Shown here piece by piece: positions 1 to 9,116 of a stretch of 58,869 nucleotides of DNA (position 1 is the first letter of the stretch; every line of letters starts with the position of its first letter). The stretch is taken from assembly GCF_009769385.1 (NCBI RefSeq), contig NZ_VKAB01000050.1, positions 1 through 58,869 of the forward strand, in the 5' to 3' direction. A model generated the notes under the pieces. It was not told the origin of the DNA. It saw nothing but the letters and a program-made list of their open reading frames with translations, and made no database searches. The translations under genes were made by a program, and so were the position numbers. Source of the stretch: Saccharothrix deserti. GTDB lineage: Bacteria > Actinomycetota > Actinomycetes > Mycobacteriales > Pseudonocardiaceae.

Positions 1-89
1 TCACATGTTCACTCCGCTTGACGTGCGAGCCTGGGTGATCACGGCCTCGTGACCGAGGTCCGGTCATGCACAGAGGAAACGACACGAGT

Positions 90-179
90 TTGAGACTGAT
101 CATGGTGACATCGCTGTGAGACAACGGGGAAACCCCACGTCACACAAGATCGATATGTCATGCACGGTGAGACCCTACA
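90..179 (+). mobile_element. Cargo-side end of an upstream, tandem Tn7-like element
   Basis: This 90-bp stretch is a diverged copy, same orientation, of the last 90 bp of the transposon at 185-15150 (compare 15061-15150). Roughly three quarters of bases match by eye, and both copies end in GAGACCCTACA. It stops at ACA (177-179), is followed by the 5-bp TTTTG, and the next element starts with TGT at 185. I read it as the terminus, with its TnsB-binding sites, of a neighbouring element whose body lies left of the window. Bases 1-89 would be internal to that element; I see no gene there. Confidence 0.72.
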
Positions 180-184
180 TTTTG
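180..184. repeat. 5-bp target-site duplication TTTTG, left copy
   Basis: TTTTG lies exactly between the ACA that ends the upstream element (179) and the TGT that begins this one (185). The same pentamer follows the right end at 15151-15155. A 5-bp duplication is characteristic of Tn7-like transposition. Confidence 0.8.
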
Positions 185-276
185 TGTAGGGCCTCAAATT
201 CGACTTCATTTTCTCAGGGCTGGCTTCATCTGTACTTCATAACTGAAGTGGCGATGAGACTCGAAGGAGCACCCTC

Positions 277-681
277 ATGCCTGTTCCAACCCCCTCTGGC
301 CACATCTTCGACTCCACCAGCACCTTCACCACCGGCAAGGCAAACTCTCCTGGTGATGCCGACGCTCATCGGGAGCAGATGGCGAAGGGCGCCGATGTGG
401 CAGCCCAGGAGGCAACAGCCTGGACGACGTTCGGCAACGAGCTCGCTGAGTTGGTCGGCAAGCTTCAGTCGGTCCTGGGCGACCTGGGCGGCCTCACCAA
501 CCTGCCCACAGTTGAGCTCGAATACTTCGGCATGGGCACCGAAGTACCTCGCCACGGCGTCAACGGCAAGGAAATGATCGGTCACCTCACAGCGCTGATG
601 CGAGACTCTAGGGCCATCGGCGCCGCCTACGAGGCCGCATGCCTCCGACTCGCGGCCGCCGTGACGGACCACGCCGAATAG
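277..681 (+). CDS. Small protein of unknown function at the transposon left end
   Basis: 134 residues, with an AAGGAG ribosome-binding site at 264-269 placed 7 bases before the ATG. I do not recognise the family. The N-terminal 30 residues are rich in Thr, Ser and Pro. The rest looks mostly helical (an Ala/Glu/Leu-rich stretch from about residue 35 to 70, and a second helical part at 100-134), with an acidic, glycine-containing middle. There is no signal peptide or membrane segment. It sits alone between the transposon end and tnsA, so it is cargo or an accessory factor of the element rather than a chromosomal gene. Confidence 0.6.
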   Translation: MPVPTPSGHIFDSTSTFTTGKANSPGDADAHREQMAKGADVAAQEATAWTTFGNELAELVGKLQSVLGDLGGLTNLPTVELEYFGMGTEVPRHGVNGKEMIGHLTALMRDSRAIGAAYEAACLRLAAAVTDHAE

Positions 682-899
682 GCACGACGCCCACCACGGC
701 GTCTGGCGCGACGTCATGATCGACGCTGCAGCCACGAGCCGAGCTCTGAGCTTGCCGTTCCGCTGTACGGGTGTATTTCTTGTGGGCTATCCAGGTGGTT
801 GTCCTCGACACGCCGGAGTAGCTCGGTCCTCGGTGTAGGGCCGATGTAAGGGTGCCCCCGACTGATGGCCGCCCGTGGCCGTGTCGGTGGGGAGAAGCA

Positions 900-1652
900 G
901 TGGCCGTAGATATCCCGACGTCGATGACGGTCAGCTTCCGGTGCGCGAACTCGGTGCCTGGCAAAGCGTCGGAGGGCACGCCGGACAGGACCGAGCCGTG
1001 GGCGTTGGCCGGTCTGGACTCGATGGTGTCGGCATCGCCGTGGCGGACCTTCCGCTGGCACCGGGGGCAGCGGCACTATTCGGGCAGCTTTTGGTCGGCG
1101 ACCGAGCGCGATCTGGTGATCTACGAGTCCCGGCTAGAGCTGGCGCGGTTGCTATTCGCGGACTTCGACAGGTCCGTGCAGCGCATCCTGGCCCAGCCGT
1201 TCCTGCTGCGCGCCGAAGTCGCCGGTGCGCTGCGCAAACACGTCCCGGACTACCTGCTGTTGACCAGTACCGGGCCGCTGGTGGTGGATGTGAAGCCGCG
1301 GCAGCGCGCCATGAACCCGGACAACGTGTTCGTCTTCGGCTGGACACGGCAGGCGGTGGAGTCACGCGGCTGGCGGTATGAGGTGTGGAGCGAGCCACCG
1401 CATGCCGAGTTGGAGAACGTGCGATTCCTGGCCGGTTATCGCCGGGGCTGGTTGTTCGACGAGGAGCTTCTCGGGCAACTTCACGCGGCGAATCTCGACG
1501 GCGCCACGCTGGCAGCGGCGTGCCGTTCCCGTCCAGACCGGCCAGCACCCCAGGTGCGGGCAGCAGTGCTGCATCTGCTGTGGCGGCAGCACTTCACCGT
1601 CGACCTGACGCGCCCGCTGGCCGGTGCCCACGTGCTGAGGATGTCCACATGA
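900..1652 (+). CDS. tnsA: TnsA-type endonuclease of the Tn7-like transposon
   Basis: In Tn7-like elements TnsA cuts the 5' strand at the transposon ends so that TnsA plus TnsB excise the element fully (cut-and-paste). The 250-residue product has a restriction-endonuclease-like core: YESRLELARLL around residues 75-85 supplies the conserved Glu, VPDYLL near 115-120 the Asp, and VVDVKP near 128-133 the D-x-K catalytic end. The GTG at 900 is chosen because GGGGAGAAG lies directly upstream; an ATG at 924 and a GTG at 852 are also in frame. The stop overlaps the tnsB start (ATGA at 1649). Family assignment rests on these motifs and position. Confidence 0.88.
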   Translation: MAVDIPTSMTVSFRCANSVPGKASEGTPDRTEPWALAGLDSMVSASPWRTFRWHRGQRHYSGSFWSATERDLVIYESRLELARLLFADFDRSVQRILAQPFLLRAEVAGALRKHVPDYLLLTSTGPLVVDVKPRQRAMNPDNVFVFGWTRQAVESRGWRYEVWSEPPHAELENVRFLAGYRRGWLFDEELLGQLHAANLDGATLAAACRSRPDRPAPQVRAAVLHLLWRQHFTVDLTRPLAGAHVLRMST

Positions 1653-3826
1653 ACGCCGCTGCGAACTCTGGGGCGAACCGCGCAGCGGTGCGAGTGGGTG
1701 TCGGCACGCGGTTTCAGTACGACGGCGAGGTCATCGAGGTGGTAGAGCTGCTCGTCACCACGGCCAGCAACGAGGTCTTACTCAAGAACGCCACCGGCCA
1801 GCGGGTCATCCGCGTATCCATGCGGGAGTTGCTGACTTCAGACCGTGCTCAGATTATCCCAGCACGTCCCGGGCCCTCCGCTGATGACCCGCAGGAGCTG
1901 GCGAGCGTGCTGCTGGCCGAGCTGACCGATGCCGAGCGGCAGCAGTTGCGGGAACGGACAGCGCACGTACAGGAGGTCCTGACCGGTTACTGCTCGGGCA
2001 CGGCCGAGCTCGCCGCTGAGGGAGAACCCCGCCCGGAGTTCGACCCCAGCCTTCCGCTGACGACGCGATACCAGTCCAAGGCAACCGAGCTGAACGTCAC
2101 GATGCGCACCGTTCAACAGTGGGTGTCTGACTTTCACAACAACGGCGAAGCTGGTCTGATCCCGAAGAAGAGTCTCGCGAGAAACGGCCCTGCTGGCCGT
2201 GTTGACCAGCGGTGGATAGAGACCGCGTCGGAGGTGATGGTCGAGCACACCGAGGAGTCGAAGCCGTCCCGGACGATGGTGATCGACCGAACCAACGCCA
2301 GGGTCGAGGCGCGATTCGGGTCCGGCGTGGTGAAGCTGCCGAGTCGGGCGACGGCGTTTCGGGTGCTGGAGAAGTTGGAACGGAAGCATCCGACATTCCG
2401 GTTGAGCACGAAGCGGAATCGGGATATCGCCGAGCGCCCGGATGAGGTGTACGGGAAGCTACGGCCGGTCCGGCCAGGTGAGTACGTGCTGATGGACACC
2501 ACTCGGTTAGACGTGTTCGCGTTGGACCCGGTCACGTTGCGGTGGATCAACTCGGAACTCACCGTCGCGATGGACTGGTACGACCGATGCATCGTCGGGC
2601 TACGCCTCACCCCAGTATCGACCAAGTCAGTGGACGCAGCATCGGTGCTTTACCAGGCATTCCGGCCGCGCCCTGCCGGTCGGGACTGGCCTGCGCATGC
2701 GGTCTGGCCCGAGCACGGTATTCCTCGATCGGTGCTGTTGGACGCCACCGCGATCGAGCGACCGGGGGTGGCCTCGCCGGCGTTGGTGCCAGAGACGATT
2801 GTGGTCGATCACGGCAAGATCTACTTGTCGGAGCACTTGACGAGTGTGTGTCGCCGGATGGGGATCTCGATCCAGCCGGCGCGGCTGCGCACCGGTCGGG
2901 ACAAAGGTCCGGTGGAGCGATTCTTCCGCACCCTGCGCGAGGACTTGCTGCAGGCGCTGCCCGGTTACAAGGGGCCGGATGTCCACTCCCGGGGCCTGAG
3001 TCCCGAAGCGGACGCGTTCTTCTTCCTCGACGAGTTGGAAGCGATCATCCGCGAGTGGGTTGCGATGGTCTATCACCACAAACCGCATTCCAGCTTGATT
3101 GATCCGCACCTGCCGAAGCTACGCATGTCACCGGCCGTGATGTTCGAGCATGGTATTGCCCGAGCCGGCTACATCGAGGTCCCGCGCGACCCGGAGTTGG
3201 GCTACGAGTTCCTCCAGACCAAGTGGCGCACGATCCAGCACTACGGGGTGGAGATCGACGGGCGCCGCTACCAGGGCCGGGTGCTCAAGGACTACGAGAA
3301 CGAGACCAGCCCTTACGCCGGGAAAGGCGATGGGCGGTGGCCAATCCAGGTCAACCCGGACGACATCACCCGCGTCTACTTTCGCGACCTGAACTCTCCG
3401 CGTAAGTGGCACACGCTGCCGTGGGAACACGCTCCGTCGCTGGAGATGCCGTTGAGCGAGGACGCGCTGGAGTTCGCACGCAAACTGGCCGCGGCCAAAT
3501 ACACCTATCCCGACGACAAGATCGCGGTCGCCGACTTGTTCGAGCGGTGGAACGTCGGCTTGGGGCAAACGCTGCCGGAGCGGCGGATGGCTTTGCGGCT
3601 GTCCCGCGAGCGGGCCGCGATCGATCTGCCCGAGGATGCACCCGAGCAAACCATGTCGGCATTGCCATCGGTGGCCCGTGTGCTGGCGGCTACTGCATCC
3701 TCGGGCGAAGGGCCGGTGGACGCGGCTGGCGAGCCGGTAGCGGATATGGGTGATGACGATGCCGATGACCTCGAAGCCTTGGACGCCGAGGACGACTTCT
3801 ACGCCGATGCCCTGGAGGACGCGTGA
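1649..3826 (+). CDS. tnsB: TnsB-type DDE transposase
   Basis: This is the retroviral-integrase-fold transposase that binds the transposon ends, cleaves 3' ends and joins them to target DNA. The 725-residue protein has an N-terminal helix-turn-helix region (about 140-180), a DDE core with D283 (VLMDTTRLD), D387 (IVVDHGKIY) and E423 (GPVERFFRTL), the last pair 36 residues apart as expected, and a Mu-type C-terminal beta-barrel (about 500-610) with an acidic tail. The longer open frame starting at 1385 runs through tnsA; the ATG at 1649, which overlaps the tnsA stop, is the credible start. It overlaps tnsC by 4 bp. Confidence 0.93.
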   Translation: MNAAANSGANRAAVRVGVGTRFQYDGEVIEVVELLVTTASNEVLLKNATGQRVIRVSMRELLTSDRAQIIPARPGPSADDPQELASVLLAELTDAERQQLRERTAHVQEVLTGYCSGTAELAAEGEPRPEFDPSLPLTTRYQSKATELNVTMRTVQQWVSDFHNNGEAGLIPKKSLARNGPAGRVDQRWIETASEVMVEHTEESKPSRTMVIDRTNARVEARFGSGVVKLPSRATAFRVLEKLERKHPTFRLSTKRNRDIAERPDEVYGKLRPVRPGEYVLMDTTRLDVFALDPVTLRWINSELTVAMDWYDRCIVGLRLTPVSTKSVDAASVLYQAFRPRPAGRDWPAHAVWPEHGIPRSVLLDATAIERPGVASPALVPETIVVDHGKIYLSEHLTSVCRRMGISIQPARLRTGRDKGPVERFFRTLREDLLQALPGYKGPDVHSRGLSPEADAFFFLDELEAIIREWVAMVYHHKPHSSLIDPHLPKLRMSPAVMFEHGIARAGYIEVPRDPELGYEFLQTKWRTIQHYGVEIDGRRYQGRVLKDYENETSPYAGKGDGRWPIQVNPDDITRVYFRDLNSPRKWHTLPWEHAPSLEMPLSEDALEFARKLAAAKYTYPDDKIAVADLFERWNVGLGQTLPERRMALRLSRERAAIDLPEDAPEQTMSALPSVARVLAATASSGEGPVDAAGEPVADMGDDDADDLEALDAEDDFYADALEDA

Positions 3827-4980
3827 GCCGCACGCTGCGCCGTGAACAGTCCTCGAAAGGCGCAGAGCAGCAGCCATCGGAGGGCAACGCCCGGCTCGAC
3901 AACCTGACTCTGGCGCGCAAGGAAGGTTGGCGCAGCTTCGTCAAAGCCCCGACCCGCGCCCAGCCCGAGCCGTTGAGCACCGCGGATCTGCGGCGACTCG
4001 GTGAGGACGCGCTGGCCGACTACAACAGGCAGCGGCGGGTCTGGCATGCCAACCTGGGGCCGATCAAAACTCCCCAACTGGCCGAGTTGCACGAGGACTT
4101 GTGGGACATCGTCGACAGCAACGCCCAGGACGGGGACAAGGCCAAGGGTGCGATCGCGATCGACGCGTTTCCGGGGTTGGGCAAGACCACCTCGGTGCTG
4201 TCGTTCGCCAAGCAGTTCCACCTCCGAGAGATCGCCGAAGAGGGCGAGTTCACCGAGGAGGGACATGAGCGGTGGCCGGTCTGCCGGGTCGGGATGACCG
4301 GCAATACGGGCATGAAGGACTTCAACCGCGCCATGCTGGAGTACTTCGCTCACCCAGGACGGACCACTGGGACGACCGCCCAGTTCGCGCACCGCGCCTT
4401 GGACTGCATGCTGTCCTGTGCGGCCCGCGTCTTGATCGTGGACGAACTGCACTTCCTCCGATGGCGGGCGAAGTCCGGGGTGGAGATCAGCAACCACTTC
4501 AAGTACATCGCCAACGAGTTCCCGGTGACGCTAGTGTTCATTGGCGTCGGCCTGGCCGAACGCGGCCTGTTCTCCGAAGGAGACTCCTACACCAATGCGG
4601 TCCTGGCCCAGACCGGGCGCCGCACCACACGCCTGGACATGCGGCCTTTCACCATCGACGCCGACAAGGGGCGACGAGAATGGCGGCAGATGCTGTTGGC
4701 CATCGAGCAGCGCCTGGTGTTGGCGGAGAAGGTTCCCGGGATGCTCGCCGATGAACTGTCCGACTATCTGTTCGCCCGCAGCACCGGTCACATAGGGTCG
4801 CTGATGACGTTGATCAACCGCGGCTGCCAACGAGCTGTCCGGACCAGAACCGAATACCTCAGCCAAGACCTGCTGGACAAGGTGAAGAACGACGACGCCG
4901 CCGAAACTGCTCGGCGCGAGTTGGAGGCTGCGCTGGCCTCCCGCCGCATCACCACCCGGTCACAGCGCAAGTCCGGATGA
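3823..4980 (+). CDS. tnsC: TnsC/TniB-type AAA+ ATPase, transposition regulator
   Basis: This is the AAA+ regulator that links target selection by TniQ to the TnsA/TnsB transposase and confers target immunity in this family. The 385-residue protein has Walker A FPGLGKTT at about 116-123 and Walker B VLIVDELHFL at about 203-212. The start GTG overlaps the tnsB stop (GTGA) and the stop overlaps tniQ (ATGA), so tnsABC-tniQ is translated as one coupled unit. The C-terminal 25 residues are basic and Ser/Thr-rich, which could serve as a contact tail. Confidence 0.92.
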   Translation: MSRTLRREQSSKGAEQQPSEGNARLDNLTLARKEGWRSFVKAPTRAQPEPLSTADLRRLGEDALADYNRQRRVWHANLGPIKTPQLAELHEDLWDIVDSNAQDGDKAKGAIAIDAFPGLGKTTSVLSFAKQFHLREIAEEGEFTEEGHERWPVCRVGMTGNTGMKDFNRAMLEYFAHPGRTTGTTAQFAHRALDCMLSCAARVLIVDELHFLRWRAKSGVEISNHFKYIANEFPVTLVFIGVGLAERGLFSEGDSYTNAVLAQTGRRTTRLDMRPFTIDADKGRREWRQMLLAIEQRLVLAEKVPGMLADELSDYLFARSTGHIGSLMTLINRGCQRAVRTRTEYLSQDLLDKVKNDDAAETARRELEAALASRRITTRSQRKSG

Positions 4981-7346
4981 GCCAGCCACGCACGCTGCCC
5001 ATCCGCGTTGACCCGATCCCGGGCGAATCCCTGGATTCCTGGCTCGCTGCCCTCGCTTACCGACTCCACACTCCCGTCGGCGACCTACTTCCCGAACTCG
5101 GGTTACCCCGTCGAAGCCGTGGCCGCACCAGTAAGTCTGACGACATTCCACCTGATTGGACTGTGCTACTCCGACCGTCCGAGATCGATATCCTTGCCCA
5201 GGCCACCGGTGTTAGCCCCAGCACCATCCAGTCGCTGACCCTGAGTCGCTACGACGGCCACGCCCTAATCATCGATCACGCCACACGGCAGGTTCTCCGA
5301 TGGCGGATTTGGGGGCGCAACACGGGTTCCCGTTACTGCCCCGACTGCCTCGCCGAAACCGGTGGACGCTGGCAGTTGTCCTGGCGGTTGGGATGGTCGT
5401 TTGCCTGCACTGTCCACCGACGTCTACTCGCCGACGTCTGCCCCCACTGCTCACGAGTGCCCTATCGCCGTCTGCTGACCAACCTGTTCGCACCGGACCG
5501 TTGTGTTCAGCCCTCCGGCACCGGAACGGTCGGCCGTTCCGCACGACGTTGTGGAACGCACTTAACCACCGCAATCACAAGCACATTCCCTGAAAATCAT
5601 CCCGTGCTCCAAGCCCAAGACCTGGTTCTCGATGTCATCAACGAAGAAAAAGCCCAGTTCGGCATCTACGCCACCAATCCGTTGCCTGCATCGACAGCGC
5701 TGTCCGACTTACGCGCTCTCGCAGGCAGGATCCTCAGCCACGCTGAGCGAGGCGACTTGAACAGCATGCCGCGCGATCTACTGGCTGACTACGACCACGC
5801 CATGGCGCAACCCGCCGGCCACAACAAACCTGCACATGCCATCGCACGCCCAGGCGCAATGGCCCCAGCCCACGCCGCGATCACCGCACTCGGTGTCACT
5901 GCTGCTGTCACGGTTCTGAACTCGAACACGGTGCGCGACGCTGGAACAGCCATACGCTGGCTGATCGAAACGTCGCGTCAGCGCGGAAGCACAGTCACCC
6001 CGTCCAACATCGGATCTTGGGGGCGAGGATCGAGCACAACCCTGAAAGCCGTCCAACTCTCAGCTCTCGGCCCGTTCCTGAAGCCCAGTGACCAACTGCG
6101 TTACCGCACGGCCGCTGACACTCCCAGCCACCGACTTCCCGCCGATCGAGCCTTATCCAGGCACCACCGCATTCCAGCAAGGCTCTGGACAACCTGGGCA
6201 CTACGGCTACAACCAGGCACATGGCCCAGCCTGCGCATCCTACGGCCAGCCCTGTCAGCAGCGTTGTTGCTCGCAGGAACCCGCCGCACTCTGTCCGACG
6301 CGACGGAGACCTTGGGCGCAATCATCGACTCACATGACGTCTCGCGTTCGCTCATGGCGTTGGAAGCCAGTCCTCACTGGTCCCACATTCTGATCGCCCT
6401 GACTCGGCTCGTCGATCACCTCGACGCAGGCGACATCCCGATCGACTATCACCGCCGACGCGAACTCAACTACGACGACCTCCTCCCCGCTGACCAGTGG
6501 ATTATATTTTGCCGTCAAACTGGATTTCTGACCGGACAGCAACGCCGCCTACAGCTCGCCCGCTGCCTGCTTTTCGAAAAGATCAGCAATATGCCCGCAG
6601 AGAAGGCACCAGACTCGTTCAGGATCGACCGTTCCTTTAACCGAGAACAGCTCCATCAGTTCGCCGCACGCATCACGCCCGACCTCGCCGAGCACCTGAA
6701 CGCAGCAGCTCAGGACTTCCTCGCACACCAGGGCATCGCGGGTGAACCAGTCGAGTGGCAGCCACCAGTGACGCTCCTCGACGACCTCCAGTTACCCGGA
6801 GATACCCCGACTGCGGTCGACATCAACACACTGCATCGCCTCGTTCGCGACGGTCGAACTTCACTCAGCGCCGCAGCGCAGCAGCTCGGAACTACTCTCG
6901 ACGTTGTCCGGCACCTACTGGACCAACATCCGGCGCCCGCGCTGCCCCCTACCACCAGCGAACAAGCCCGAGCTACCGGGCAACTCAGGTTCGCCGCCCG
7001 CACCGCACTGCCCCGAGAACTTCTCACTCGCCTCTATTGCGATCAACAGCACACACTGCGCGAAATCGGCCGACGAATCGGTGTCAGCCGTAACATCGTT
7101 TCCGCCCTTCTTGACGAGTACGCCATCCCCCGCCGTCAACACAACGGTCCCCGCCCCACCATCATGATCAGCCGCGACTGGCTGTATGACCAATACATCA
7201 ACCACCGACGCACCTTGCCCGACTTGGCCAGGGAAACCGGGATGAGCCCGTCGAACATGACGCGATGGGCCAAACGACACAACATCCCGCTCCGCTCACG
7301 CGGAGGCACCAGTCATAGCCGAGCGCAGCGACCAGACCCTACTTAG
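4977..7346 (+). CDS. tniQ: TniQ/TnsD-type target-selection protein, long form
   Basis: 789 residues. TniQ proteins bind a target site and recruit TnsC. The N-terminal TniQ domain begins with PIPGESLDSWLAAL (about residues 14-27) and carries a zinc site C121-x2-C124 ... C144-x2-H147 ... C155-x2-C158. The protein is far longer than short Cas-type TniQ and ends with two apparent helix-turn-helix units, near residues 690-735 (LREIGRRIGVSRNIVSALLD) and 745-785 (LPDLARETGMSPSNMTRWAK). This matches TnsD-like factors that read a specific chromosomal site. The target gene is not evident here; the stacked ends at 90-184 and 15140-15330 show that the site is used repeatedly. Confidence 0.9.
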   Translation: MSQPRTLPIRVDPIPGESLDSWLAALAYRLHTPVGDLLPELGLPRRSRGRTSKSDDIPPDWTVLLRPSEIDILAQATGVSPSTIQSLTLSRYDGHALIIDHATRQVLRWRIWGRNTGSRYCPDCLAETGGRWQLSWRLGWSFACTVHRRLLADVCPHCSRVPYRRLLTNLFAPDRCVQPSGTGTVGRSARRCGTHLTTAITSTFPENHPVLQAQDLVLDVINEEKAQFGIYATNPLPASTALSDLRALAGRILSHAERGDLNSMPRDLLADYDHAMAQPAGHNKPAHAIARPGAMAPAHAAITALGVTAAVTVLNSNTVRDAGTAIRWLIETSRQRGSTVTPSNIGSWGRGSSTTLKAVQLSALGPFLKPSDQLRYRTAADTPSHRLPADRALSRHHRIPARLWTTWALRLQPGTWPSLRILRPALSAALLLAGTRRTLSDATETLGAIIDSHDVSRSLMALEASPHWSHILIALTRLVDHLDAGDIPIDYHRRRELNYDDLLPADQWIIFCRQTGFLTGQQRRLQLARCLLFEKISNMPAEKAPDSFRIDRSFNREQLHQFAARITPDLAEHLNAAAQDFLAHQGIAGEPVEWQPPVTLLDDLQLPGDTPTAVDINTLHRLVRDGRTSLSAAAQQLGTTLDVVRHLLDQHPAPALPPTTSEQARATGQLRFAARTALPRELLTRLYCDQQHTLREIGRRIGVSRNIVSALLDEYAIPRRQHNGPRPTIMISRDWLYDQYINHRRTLPDLARETGMSPSNMTRWAKRHNIPLRSRGGTSHSRAQRPDPT

Positions 7347-7534
7347 ACACTCACGCTTCTACACAACGTAGATGTCAAGAGGCACGGCCGGTGTGATGTC
7401 TGAGGAACCGAGCTGTTCTCGATGAGCCCCGATCCCTCAGCACATCATGTTGTGCTCGCGGCCCTACGAATCCAGGCAAGAAAGACCACCGTGGCAGGAG
7501 TGTCGTGACTGCATTACCTGCCCGCAGTGTCAAG

Positions 7535-7864
7535 TTACATCTCGCCATCAGAGTCGTCAGCGAGGCGTCGACAGAGGTCCACCAATGCCTGCCATCTTCC
7601 GCCTGATCGCTGAACCTCGTGATACGCGGCGGCGCGAGGACGGTCTTGAGGCAGCCGTTGGAGAAGCTCTGCGTTCACAAGGCGCTTGGTCACAAGCTGC
7701 ACGAGGCTGTCGTTCAACCGCGCCCGTGAGGCGATCATGCGCACGGTGACCCGCGAACCCGCTCCAGCGGTCTCCTCCGCGATCGCAGTCACCACTTCAG
7801 CGACGTACCGATTACCGAAGATCGCGTAGGAGCGATCCCGGAGCGCCTCCTTACCCCTGGCCAC
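7535..7864 (-). CDS. Winged-helix transcriptional regulator, likely autorepressor
   Basis: 109 residues, GTG start at 7864. The segment VRMIASRARLNDSLVQLVTK (about 41-60) followed by NAELLQRLP reads as a helix-turn-helix plus wing. It is divergent from the base-hypermodification gene at 7922, with a 33-bp near-perfect palindrome between the two starts. I infer that it represses both genes. No ligand-binding domain is present, so any signal must act through the small C-terminal helix or another protein. I cannot assign a named family with confidence. Confidence 0.7.
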   Translation of the reverse strand: MARGKEALRDRSYAIFGNRYVAEVVTAIAEETAGAGSRVTVRMIASRARLNDSLVQLVTKRLVNAELLQRLPQDRPRAAAYHEVQRSGGRWQALVDLCRRLADDSDGEM

Positions 7865-7874
7865 GTGCGGTAGT

Positions 7875-7907
7875 GTACCGTGTTACATGAGTCATGTGAC
7901 ACGGTAC
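7875..7907. promoter_or_regulatory. 33-bp palindromic operator in a divergent promoter
   Basis: Outer arms GTACCGTGT and ACACGGTAC flank inner arms ACATGA and TCATGT, centred at 7891, with only one mismatched pair per side. It lies 10 bp before the GTG of the regulator (7864) and 14 bp before the ATG at 7922, where GGGAGAAGG serves as ribosome-binding site. The nested dyads suggest two dimers binding cooperatively. Confidence 0.8.
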
Positions 7908-7921
7908 ATGGGAGAAGGCTG

Positions 7922-9013
7922 ATGAGTTCGTTGGCGGTGGCAAGCGGACAGATCGAACTCGACCTCGCACCGCTGTCGAAACCGGCCACTCCGCCTGGCA
8001 GCCGGACCGCCCCACCACCAGCTCCAATCCGAGTAGCTGGCCGGACGCTGAACCCGACGCCAGTGTTCGACACCTACTGGTGGTTCGCAGCCGAACGGCA
8101 GGCCGTGTACGAGGCGCGAGTCGCAGGCCAGCCACGTCCGTGGACCGACGATCCGGTGATAACGCGACACCGGTTCACCAACTGCTTCCGAGCCGCAGAC
8201 CGCGTCAGTCAGTTCCTGATCCGCGAAGTCTCCTACCGCGGATCACAGCAACCGGACGAGGTCGTCTTCCGAACCCTGCTGTTCAAGCTGTTCAACCGGA
8301 TCTCGACCTGGCACCTGTTGACCGATGCGATGGGAGAAATCTCCTGGACGCACTTCGATCTCGATGCCTACGATCAGGTGCTCACGGCAGCGTTCAGCCG
8401 CGGTGTCAAGTTGTACTCGGCCGCTTATGTGGTACCGCCACCTCGGCTGGGCGCACAGCGCAAACACACCAATCACTTGCGGCTGATCGAGATGATGATG
8501 ACCACCGGCCTCGCTGAGCGGGTGACGACCGCCGGTTCGCTGAAGTCAGTGTTCGAAGCGCTGCTTGCCTACCCAGCGATGGGAGACTTCCTCGCCTACC
8601 AGTTCGCCATCGACCTGAACTACTCCACGGTGCTTAATTGCGACGAGATGGAGTTCGTCGTTCCAGGTCCAGGCGCTCGCGACGGCATCCGAAAGTGCTT
8701 CGGACCGGCAGCAGACGGCATCGAAGCCGAAGTGATTAGCTACATGGCCGCGAGCCAACATGAGCACTTCGCCCGACTCGGCCTGCGGTTCGACGGCTTG
8801 CGCGGTCGACCGCTCCAGCTGATCGACTGCCAGAACCTGTTCTGCGAGGTCGACAAGTATGCCCGCGTAGCCCACCCTGATATCACCGGACACAGCGGAC
8901 GCACCCGAATCAAACAACGGTTCACCCCTATCGCCGAACCAGTGCTCGCTTGGTTCCCGCCCCGATGGGGCATCAACGTTGACCAACCAGTTCGAGAGTC
9001 CGGGAACGTATAG
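7922..9013 (+). CDS. Putative DNA base hypermodification protein (5-hmdU DNA kinase helical domain / aGPT-PPlase clade)
   Basis: 363 residues. The pattern RFTNCFRAADRVSQFLI (84-100), VVFRTLLFKLFNRISTW (114-130), FAIDLNYS (228-235), VPGPGARDGIRKCF (247-260) and RPLQLIDCQNLFCEVDKY (296-313) is, from memory, that of the helix-hairpin-helix domain found in 5-hydroxymethyl-dU DNA kinases and the alpha-glutamyl/putrescinyl thymine pyrophosphorylase clade. Members act on hypermodified thymine in phage DNA and are also found in bacterial islands. No kinase P-loop is fused; the separate P-loop kinase gene at 9117 may supply it. The first 45 residues are Pro/Ala-rich and probably disordered. Exact reaction not determined. 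Confidence 0.72.
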   Translation: MSSLAVASGQIELDLAPLSKPATPPGSRTAPPPAPIRVAGRTLNPTPVFDTYWWFAAERQAVYEARVAGQPRPWTDDPVITRHRFTNCFRAADRVSQFLIREVSYRGSQQPDEVVFRTLLFKLFNRISTWHLLTDAMGEISWTHFDLDAYDQVLTAAFSRGVKLYSAAYVVPPPRLGAQRKHTNHLRLIEMMMTTGLAERVTTAGSLKSVFEALLAYPAMGDFLAYQFAIDLNYSTVLNCDEMEFVVPGPGARDGIRKCFGPAADGIEAEVISYMAASQHEHFARLGLRFDGLRGRPLQLIDCQNLFCEVDKYARVAHPDITGHSGRTRIKQRFTPIAEPVLAWFPPRWGINVDQPVRESGNV

Positions 9014-9116
9014 CCACAGTACGACCACTCCAAACTAGAGCGCGGCAAGCGAACGCCGGTCAGGCCACCGCACAGATTCACTAGCCATCTCACCAGGACC
9101 GTGGGAAGGTGGCAGC

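Noticed and set aside
1385..1648. N-terminal extension of tnsB inside tnsA
   Set aside because: It would overlap most of the tnsA 3' region in another frame; ATGA coupling at 1649 is the better start.
7347..7534. Small plus-strand open frame starting near 7447
   Set aside because: No ribosome-binding site, and the product is Arg/Cys-rich without domain; the frame overlaps the wHTH regulator gene antisense. The interval only holds a short AGCACA/TGTGCT dyad.
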